64,000 bases of DNA from Cavia porcellus. Its lineage: Eukaryota > Chordata > Mammalia > Rodentia > Caviidae. This document shows positions 56,095 through 64,000 of this stretch, piece after piece. The position numbers were made by a program, and so were the translations under genes. The first letter of the stretch is position 1. Each line of letters opens with the position of its first letter. The stretch is taken from positions 22,070,501 through 22,134,500 of the forward strand of contig NW_026947500.1 in the NCBI RefSeq assembly GCF_034190915.1, in the 5' to 3' direction. A model generated the notes under the pieces. It worked only from the letters and a program-made list of their open reading frames with translations. It did not search any database and was not told the origin of the DNA.

Positions 56095-57667
56095 CACGAT
56101 TTTTAAAAGCCTCCCACACACGCCCTGTTTTTACAGCCTTCGAAGAGGGAGATGCTTTGTAGTGACCCATTTGCAGCAATCAAAAAGAAGAAAATGGAGG
56201 CAATTTCAACATTTTGGCTAAGGCCCTTGCGAACTGTATCACTATCTACCTACCTGCTTGGATTTTTTCCTCCAATCTGTTGTAAGTAGATTCAGTGTGA
56301 ATACTTACGAATGAATGAATGAAATAATCTTTGCAAAGAACCTTTCCCTGGGGAAGCAGGCCAGGAGCCTGGGAAGGGCGGTGTGGATCACTAGCGCAGC
56401 CCTGAGGGAGTCTCAAGAGATTCAGGACAAGGAGCCCACAGCCTTGGACACCATGGCAAGAGGACGCTAGTCCCAGCTGTGCATCCTCCCATGCTCACTC
56501 AACCACACATCCAACAACAGATCATACAACGGAAGAGCAGCCCCCGAGACTCCGCCGTAGAGAGAATGGGTGAGCAGAGCTCCCGGCTGCAGGATGCCAC
56601 TGGAGCGGCGCCGTGTGCCGTCCAAGGCTCAGGTTCACTCAGCCACGTGCAGGCAGGAGGAACCTTGCGCCCACTGACGCCTCCCCTGCCCAGCCACCCC
56701 CGGAACCCAGAGCCGCCACAGCCTGGAGGGACAGGCAGAGGGCATGGCTGGCTCCCTGACCCCTGCTGCTGGCTCAGGACACAGCCACCTCGTCGGTGTG
56801 CGACGGGGAAAGGCGGTCAGCTTTCAGGCTCTCCCTCGGCCTGCCCATGCTGCAGCCTGCTGTCCCCTTATGATATGCCAGGGCAGGGAACCAGGGAACC
56901 ATTAGATTCTGAGAATGAAGGCTTCTGCCTGTGTCCTTCCTTCTGCGCTTTCCCTCATCTTATTTACACACAGAAACAAAGCCTAAACCCGGGCCCACCT
57001 CAGAGGACAGGCAGGCGGGGCAGCCAGGCCATGCTGGGATGAAGGCCCAGGCAACGGCCACATGAAAGCAACTCTGACCACCATGAGGCCAGCATTTCCG
57101 CTTCCACCATCAGAGGTAGAGGACTGTTGGGACTAATAAGAGACCCAGTCTTCAGACCCCTGCCGGGAAACAGCACCAGGAAGGACAGGGCTACGCCCAC
57201 CAGGCGCCTCCAAGGGTAGCAGGCAACAAGAAGCCTTTCACCTGAGCGCAGACCACACTGCGGTGCGTCAGGACAGGATGTGTAACGGACATCACCAAGA
57301 TGCTGCAAGGAACAGGGCAGTTCCCGCTAGTGCCTGGCTTTTTACTTCACATTTCTCTGAGTAACAAAACCCTCATTCCCTCCTCCACCCCGTCAAGGGT
57401 CAGCATCTTACACAGCCGCCTGTCACCACCCAGGCCTGGAAGGCGTCTGTCTCAGCTACTCCCAGCACTACTTCCAGAGCAGATGAGCATGTGACTCTCA
57501 CCGCCTCGCTGCTCGGACCGTGCTGGACCACATGGCACAAAAGGGAAGCCCCACCGACGGGCAGCCCGAGCCTCACCATGCTCGGAAGCAGGTCCCCGGG
57601 AAGAAAGCTCTCTGTTCCACACTGCTGCACTTGCTTGGCCAGTATCTGAAGAAGGGGCACCACTGTG

Positions 57668-57762
57668 TGCCATGGGTAGCCTCAAACTCCTGGGTTCAAG
57701 TGATCCTCCCGTCTCAGTCTCCAAAGTAGCTGGGGCACAGCTGGTGCCATGATGTCTGGCAT
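57668..57762 (-). repeat. old 7SL-like SINE fragment, reverse
   Basis: GTAGCCTCAAACTCCTGGGTTCAAGTGATCCTCCCGTCTCAGTCTCCAAAGTAGCTGGGGCACAGCTGGTGCCATGATGTCTGGC. Confidence 0.65.
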
Positions 57763-60700
57763 TTGTTGCTCCTTATTTTAAGTTAATTAATGGGGACAGT
57801 GGTCACCTTGACTTGTTTAAAACAGTCAGCTGGATTCAAAATAAACACAGGGACATGGCATACATCTGTGACAGTATGTGGCATTGGCATTCCACAGTGG
57901 GTCTTTTCCTGCCACAAATCCCACTCCGCCACGTTGGGGATAGCTCGTCCTCATCTGCAGGAGTGGGAGTTTACTTCTGGGGTACAAAGGCCACGTCCCT
58001 GGGTTGCCCCTTTGCAGCCATGCTACGTGGACACAGAATGCTAGAGGTCGCCACCTACTCCACAAGCCAGGAGGGGAAGCCAGGCTGGAAGTGCCCAGGG
58101 CAGCAGCTCCAGACACCTGCTGCTGAGGACTCCGGGAGCTGTCCCACACAGCACCCTCTTCCCACTCTACCCCTTCTTCTCCTCCTTCCCCCGACAGGAG
58201 CCACAATGCCACTCCGATCACCGATCACCGTGAAGGGTGTGACGAAGGGTGTGGCTTTTCCAGATCGCAGACTCCCAGGGGAGACCACAGAGCCTGGGAG
58301 TCAGCAGGGCGGGGAGGGGAGGGGACCGCCCAGTCAGCCTGAGGCCAACTGATAGGCCCACGACTCCAAGCCCCAGGTCCACTCCTGTATCCCTCTTCAC
58401 GCTGCAGTCCTCTCCTACATTCACACACACAGTGCTGTAGCGAGGTGACCTCCCACCCCAACCCTCCTGTGAGGGCAGCCACTGTCCCTGCTTCACTAAG
58501 GACATACATGAGGGCAGGTGCACAAGCTCTCAACCCCAGCCGGACAGGGAATGATGTCTCAACTCCCCGTTCCCAAGAGTGGCGACAGAGTCCTAACCCT
58601 TGCAACCACCACTGCCGCAGGCAGACCCCCACTGACCACGGTGCCTATGGAAGCGGCTCGCACTCGCCAAGCTCCATTCTCAGTGTGGACAGTGCAGCAG
58701 TCAGCGCGCTCCTGAGTCCTGTCCCTGCACCAGGACCAGGCTCGTTCTCTGACCATCTCTGGAAGAAAGGGCCAGGAACAGGGGACACGGTCACTACCAT
58801 GGGCACGGAGGTCCGGGGGAGCGTGGAGCTCTGGACAGGGGCCCACCGGCAGTGGCAGTGGCAGATGACACTTCAGGGCAGCTGCAACATTTTCTCTTGA
58901 GTGAGGCAGAACCTCGCACCACACTGCTCATTAACTGAACGTGTCCTTTCAGGCTTTTCTCTATTTTGAAATTTTTTTCTAGTTAACTTGTTGGATGTTT
59001 TTGAATATAAGGAAATCAGCTTGATTAAATAACATTTCCTACAGTGTGTTAATCTTGTAGAGTTTGTTTGGTGTGGCTGCTGAATTATTTTTTCTGCCTG
59101 TGAATTGTCCGAATTGTTCCTTTAGTCTTCATACTCCCTGGGTATACACAACTGGGCCACCCCGCACATTTTAACCGAGTGTCACTGGACTTCAACTGTC
59201 ACTGGAAATCATAGTAACAGTAATCAAAATGCATCGAGTCACACCAAACTTACGCTAGGAATCTGCAGGATGTCTAGAGCAGCAGTCACCCCCGTGGTCA
59301 GGATGATCTATGATGCAGCAGAAGGGGTGCAAGGGTGGCAAGCTAGGAGCGAGGGAGGAAGCCCAAGCACAACCCACGGGGCCCTGAGAAGTGAGCAGAG
59401 GCAGAGCTGCTCACTCCCGCACGGAGAACGGGGCCACTTGGGCAGCAGCTGCTCCTTGCTGCACCCCGGGGCCCCTGGACCTGCCAGATGCTGCTTCGGG
59501 TTGCCATGTCCCAGTGACATGGCCAGGGTCTAGGGGGCTCCGTGGTGCGCACGAATCTGGCTCGGGATGCTACCTACACCATTATGACAGGCAAGCGTCC
59601 ACCATGGAATACTTCAAACAGCAAAATCAACCTGAAATCTGCCTTCTCGAAGATTCCCTTCAGGACGTGGGTGGCTGCTTTCCTTCAGTGCACGGTGCTA
59701 CTTACACCACTGGAAAGGGACTGAGCATGCCTGCAGTGTTCAGAGCCTGCGCAAGGCCTGCCAGGTGCTCTGCGGCAGTGTTCAACACCCAGGATTTCTC
59801 TGGGGCAGATGCAGACAGGAGGGCCTTGGGCTCTGGGCTGGAAAAGGTGAAGAGCGGGCAGCAGAAGCCATCCCTGTGGACCCACATCTCACCCTCAAGT
59901 AATCCCGGTCACCCACCAGGGGCTGGCCAGCAGACCTCAGCATGCAACAGGCAAGGGTGAAAAGACTTCTGCATGAAGCACACCCTGGCTCTGGCTTCAA
60001 GCCCAGCAGCATCTTAATTCCAAGCACACTTGTGGCTGCCAGTGATGAGACAGGAATGGCACGGGAACAGAGGGGTGTCCAGTACCATCACACGCATGCT
60101 TAGCAGTGTGTGTTTCCATGCCCAGGTCTAAGTACACACGTGGGTGCAAACTCTGCAAGCTAAGGGTTATTTCCCTCACTATCTGCAACGCCCTAGTTTT
60201 GTCTTCCTTGTTTTCAAAGTGCCAGCTGCCAACCTACTAAACACATTTTCTGACCATGGGTCCAGCTTGGCCTGCATGGTGAAAGCCCACCAGCTCTGGC
60301 TCTCCAGGACCTGCACTCTGGGCTGCCCCCGGGCTGGACACACAGGAAGTGCCCATGGCCTCAGCTCTGCTCTGGCTTGCTCTTTTACTTTGGTGCCCTA
60401 TTACTCACTGATCCATACGAACTCCAAGGAGATGTCTGGTACCCAGTGAGGTGACAGGCAGTGTCAATGAGACAAGCAGGGGCTGTGACTGTGCCATGGT
60501 CAGGAGGCTCCAAGGGGTGCAAGGGAGGCTGGGAATCACCTAGTGAGGCGGCACCTGGGCTGAGCCTGAGGTTCCTGGCACAGGAGGGGCAGGCCGAGGC
60601 CTTGGGCAGGGTGGAAACTTCACTAATCATTTGTTGTGCCAGGCTCCCTGCATTGGCCCAGCTGATAGTCATTACCACCCCCACCAAGGCCTCGTGGCTG

Positions 60701-61108
60701 GAGACCCTAAAACAGGAGCTGCCCTCTGATCTCCAGCAGGGGTATCCACAGTGCTGCCTCGCTAGAGGCTGTCTACAGCCCTAAGCCAGACTGAGTCCAG
60801 ACACAGTCATAGCCCGGCAGGCACCCTGCAAAGAACAACCTTTGTCAGGATACGTTCCTCCCTTGCGCCCATTTCCTCTGGAAACAGAAAAGCGACAAAA
60901 CAAAAGCCCGTACCCCACCTTTGCTCAACCCAAGACGGATCCATGTGCTGGAACCAGGAGCCATTAAACTCCGCAACAGCAGTGAACAATTTTTTCTAAT
61001 AAGGGCCCTTAGGCCCTAGACAGCAGAGAGGAAAGCGAGTCTTTGGATAAACATTACTTACAAAGACAGGCAGGGCTGCACCTGGGCTGCACCGACCTGG
61101 GCTGAGAT

Positions 61109-61202
61109 CAGAAAGTTGCCCAGGCTGGTCTTGAAATCGTGGTCCTCCTGCCTCAGCCTCCTCAGGCTGCTGTGATTACAGGCCTGAACCACCACATCTA
61201 AC
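61109..61202 (-). repeat. old 7SL-like SINE fragment, reverse
   Basis: GTTGCCCAGGCTGGTCTTGAAATCGTGGTCCTCCTGCCTCAGCC and GATTACAGGCCTGAACCACCACATCTAAC. Confidence 0.7.
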
Positions 61203-61227
61203 TTACTTAGTGCCTTAGAGACTTTCT

Positions 61228-61332
61228 TTTTTTTTTTTTGTCTTTTTCCTTTTTATCGGTACCGGGGATAGAACTCATGACTGCCTGCTTGCAAGGCAGG
61301 CGCTTATGCCGCTGAGCTAAATCTCCAGCCCC
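61228..61332 (-). repeat. ID SINE, reverse, young
   Basis: Poly-T, TTTTTATCGGTACCGGGGATAGAACTCATGACTGCCTGCTTGCAAGGCAGGCGCTTATGCCGCTGAGCTAAATCTCCAGCCCC. A perfect GAGACTTTCT duplication flanks it at 61218-61227 and 61333-61342. Confidence 0.95.
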
Positions 61333-63279
61333 GAGACTTTCTAAAGTGGTCTTCAAACCTTCCTATAGTACAGTCCTTCTCATGAAGTCTCACCAGGAAC
61401 CCCAGTGCATAAAGACCAATTTAAATCTTCAAATTGATTTCCTGATGCCTCCAGGAAGCAAAGGTCATCCTCAGGGTCCGGCCTTGTACCAGGAGGGCTG
61501 CGGCCTGGCCGCAGGGAAGAGACGGCTGTTTCGACACTAGATGGCACGGCCATGGCCCCGCCAAATGTAGCCTGCTTCAGTGGCCTGCCTTGTCCTGGCT
61601 GCTGACTGGTGGCATGGCATCTGCTGCTGCCCATGATCCCAAATGGCACCGACAGTCACTGAAGTGTCATCTCTGCTGTCATGTAGGCCGGGGAGCAGCA
61701 CACAGCACATGGTGAGCGCTGGGCGTGTGCTTCCCGAAGGTTGTGGCCCTTCTGCAAGCCTGGAATGCTCTTGGGTACGCTGAAATTATAATGCACAGTT
61801 GGAACCTATAAAATGCTCTAAAGAACGCCACCCACCCTATTTATGACAGGAAGCATCCCCTTTCTTTCCAGTTCTTTTGATTTTGAAGTTTACTGCTGAG
61901 GGGAAAAACTCTGTCCCGGGAACACTGTCTGGGGAGCCCAGTAAACCTCATTTAGGGTTCCATTTGTATCTGTAAACAGAAAGACGAGGCCGCATGGCTT
62001 TGGGAAGTCAGTGAGGCTGCACTGCAATAAACAACCCTGCTTTCTCAATTTGTGTCCTTAAATTTGGTTTACTCAGCTTTAAAGTTAAGTTTCCTGCTGT
62101 GAAGCGGGACAGCGGGGTGGAGTGGCCACGGGCAGATGCCATTCCCAGGCCCCCGCAGCTGGGTGCGTCCACCCGGGGGTCCCCGTGAGGAAGGCCAGGG
62201 CACATCTGCCGCCGCTCCCACCAGGCCCACGGGCATCTCTGCGCTGATTTCACAGTCCACTCTCCCCGGCTGCTCCTCACTCCCACAGGGCCATGACCCG
62301 AGCGCTATCTGAGAGCAGAGGGCCTGAAACACTGCTTTGCTCCAGGCTTTGAGGTCAGCGGAGGGGGTAACTTGGCAGGCCAAGGGCCACCGAGGCTCCA
62401 CTGTGCCTGTGCCCTCTCCCACGGGAGCCTGAACCAGGAAGGAGAGCTGCAGCAGCTCAGGACGGGTCACCCTCATTGCCAGGGCCACTGCACTTGACGT
62501 GCACACAGAGGACGTGGTGAGGGCGAGAGTGCCCACCAATGACCAAGCAAGCATCAGTGCTTCACTTGGGTTGGCGCAGGCAGACCCTTGCCCTAGACAA
62601 ATGTTCTTGTATAACCACGGCTATTAAGGCCCAAACCGGGAACTCAGAGGCCAGTGGGGTCTGCATGGCCCACTTCCTCCTGCCACGCCCACTTACTGGC
62701 TGGCGTGCCATGCAATCCTGAAACCAGGAAACACCTTCCCCTTTCTTTGTGACAGTATATGTGGCCACTGCCCAAAATAGGACCTCTGTGTCACCAGAGG
62801 TAGACTGTGCTTGAAGGCCTCACCGGGTCTGTAGAAGGGCACACTGCCCACCCCACAGGACACATACTCCTGGGTTAGGTCACTCCCACCACCTGGTGCC
62901 AGACCAGAGACCCTGGGGCAGTCACCCTCCCACGTTGTGCACTGCATACTGAGGGCAAAGTGAAAGGACAGACGTGGCCCTGCTGCCTGGAGCTCGGCAG
63001 AGTCAGAGACCAACCCAGCAAGATGCACATGTAGGTGGCGAGTGCCAAGGGAGGCCATGGGAGACCCGATGCCGTGAGCTGTGGGGTGGGTGACCCTGTG
63101 GACAGCTGTGGATGGAGCTCCAGGGTCTGTCACTGACCCGTGTCCAAAAACTACAGAGCAGGAACACGTGGGCTAAGGAACAGTTTGCTTTCGTAAACAG
63201 TTTCAAATACAGCTGGGGGCACCCTAAGCTCTGAACTATAGGAGCTAAACTGCAAACTCTTAGAAAGAAACAGGCATGG

Positions 63280-63930
63280 AATCCCCACTGTGTCGGGTCA
63301 GGCGACAGTTTCTTACATTTGGCACCGAAAGCACAAGCAGCAAGACAGAAAATGGATAAACTGGACTTCACAAGTCAGAACTTTTGCTCTTCAAAGAACA
63401 TCATCAAGAAAATGAAAAGATAACACCAAGGATGCTTTTGCAAATTATATTTGATGAAGGATTTTTATCCAGACTATATACAGTACTTTTAACTCAGTAG
63501 TTTTTTTTTTTAATGAGGCAATTTTCAAAGGAGCCAAAGGCTGTCTAGCTAGTTCTCCAAGTAAGATGCACAGATGGTCCCCAAGGAAAGGGCGCCATAC
63601 TAACAGCCAACAAGGAAGGGCAGTGAAAACGGAATGAGACGCCATCCCGTAGCTACTGAGATGCCTGAAATGATACACAGCAAGGGCGGAAAGACCAGAA
63701 CCCCGAGTACTGCTGGGGAGAAGGCAGAACGAGCAGCACCTTGGGAAGAGCTCAGCAGCTCTCATGAACCGGAGTTCAAGGAATGCGTCTACACAAGAAC
63801 CTGTACACAACTGTTAACACAGCAGTATTCGTACTAAAGAGTACAAAAACCCGAGTGTCCACTGGGTGATAAACAGATACACCAGTGCAGTGCATCCAGG
63901 ACAATGAAAATATTTCAAAACAAAAAGGGT
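63280..63930 (+). repeat. LINE-1 ORF2 C-terminal / 3' fragment, forward
   Basis: TTCTTACATTTGGCACCGAAAGCACAAGCAGCAAGACAGAAAATGGATAAACTGGACTTCA and AACATCATCAAGAAAATGAAAAG ... GATGAAGGATTTTTATCCAGACTATATACAG are L1 ORF2 landmarks. Later GGATGATAAAC-like steps (GTGTCCACTGGGTGATAAACAGATACACC) mark the 3' part. Frames are broken. Confidence 0.8.
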
Positions 63931-63992
63931 AAAGGAGCTGAGGGTAGAGCTCAGTGATAGGGATTCGAAGCCCAACACAAAAATAACAACAG
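63930..63992 (+). repeat. ID SINE fragment, forward
   Basis: GGAGCTGAGGGTAGAGCTCAGTGATAGGGATTCGAAGCCCAACACAAAAATAAC is a worn or internally deleted ID element after the L1 fragment. Confidence 0.55.
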
Positions 63993-64000
63993 AAAAGCCC

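Larger units (their letters stand above)
54961..64000 (-). other. AOPEP: AOPEP intron (continues beyond the window)
   Basis: At least 9 kb with no further recognisable AOPEP exon. It holds SINEs at 55535, 55700, 57670, 61109, 61228 and 63930, a G13 tract at 56082-56094, and an L1 ORF2 fragment at 63280. The stretches 55820-57660, 57760-61100 and 61345-63280 show only chance open frames on both strands. Confidence 0.65.

Noticed and set aside
53312..64000. Searching for more AOPEP exons by its upstream helical motifs
   Set aside because: No splice-flanked - strand segment with the expected pattern was found, so the remaining exons are taken to lie beyond the window.
1..64000. CRISPR arrays, bacterial operons, phage or insertion sequences
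   Set aside because: The window is mammalian nuclear DNA. The tandem units seen are microsatellites or transposon internal repeats, with no regular spacer-repeat structure.

Overview
This is mammalian genomic DNA. Long introns, dense SINE and LINE debris and canonical GT-AG exons rule out a bacterial or viral source. The SINEs are B1/Alu-like (7SL-derived) elements, tRNA-like ID elements and ID-B1 dimers, which point to a rodent outside the mouse/rat group. The ID consensus (ending around CGGTACCGGGGATCGAACTC on the reverse strand) looks most like the beaver / kangaroo-rat group to me, but that species guess is an inference from memory.

Two protein-coding genes meet tail to tail. On the + strand, eight exons (12444-41422) encode the C-terminal part of FANCC, the Fanconi anaemia core-complex subunit. 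They match human coding exons 8-15 in phase, and six of the eight match in length; the two that differ are both longer by whole codons. The exon before them is not in the window. The 3'UTR probably ends near tandem AATAAA signals at 43088-43107. On the - strand, the last two coding exons found for AOPEP (aminopeptidase O, C9orf3) lie at 54874-54960 and 53171-53311. The rest of AOPEP lies beyond position 64000. This is the gene order of human 9q22.32, not of the FANCA locus.

Between the AOPEP stop codon and the FANCC end sits the - strand microRNA cluster mir-23b (51489-51585), mir-27b (51255-51351) and mir-24-1 (50793-50859), in the same order and close to the spacing I recall for human. The mature sequences are intact. 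The antisense mir-3074 hairpin overlaps mir-24-1 on the + strand.

Layout: 1-12443 is an intron upstream of FANCC exon 8. It carries a 40-bp perfect palindrome beside an AT microsatellite and a long reverse-oriented L1/HAL1-like element with an ORF1 remnant. 12444-41422 holds FANCC exons and introns, with SINEs, L1 3' ends, two LTR-like relics and two AT-rich repeat-free blocks that could be conserved non-coding elements. 41423-49848 is the FANCC 3'UTR and intergenic DNA with SINEs, an L1 end and a DNA-transposon relic. 49849-54960 is the AOPEP 3' end plus the microRNAs. 54961-64000 is an AOPEP intron with SINEs and an L1 ORF2 fragment.

I found no unknown gene system. The most notable items are the intact microRNA cluster, an in-frame 18-nt duplication in a FANCC exon, two tRNA-like SINEs inserted at the same target site, the palindrome, and the HAL1-like element with degenerate internal repeats.
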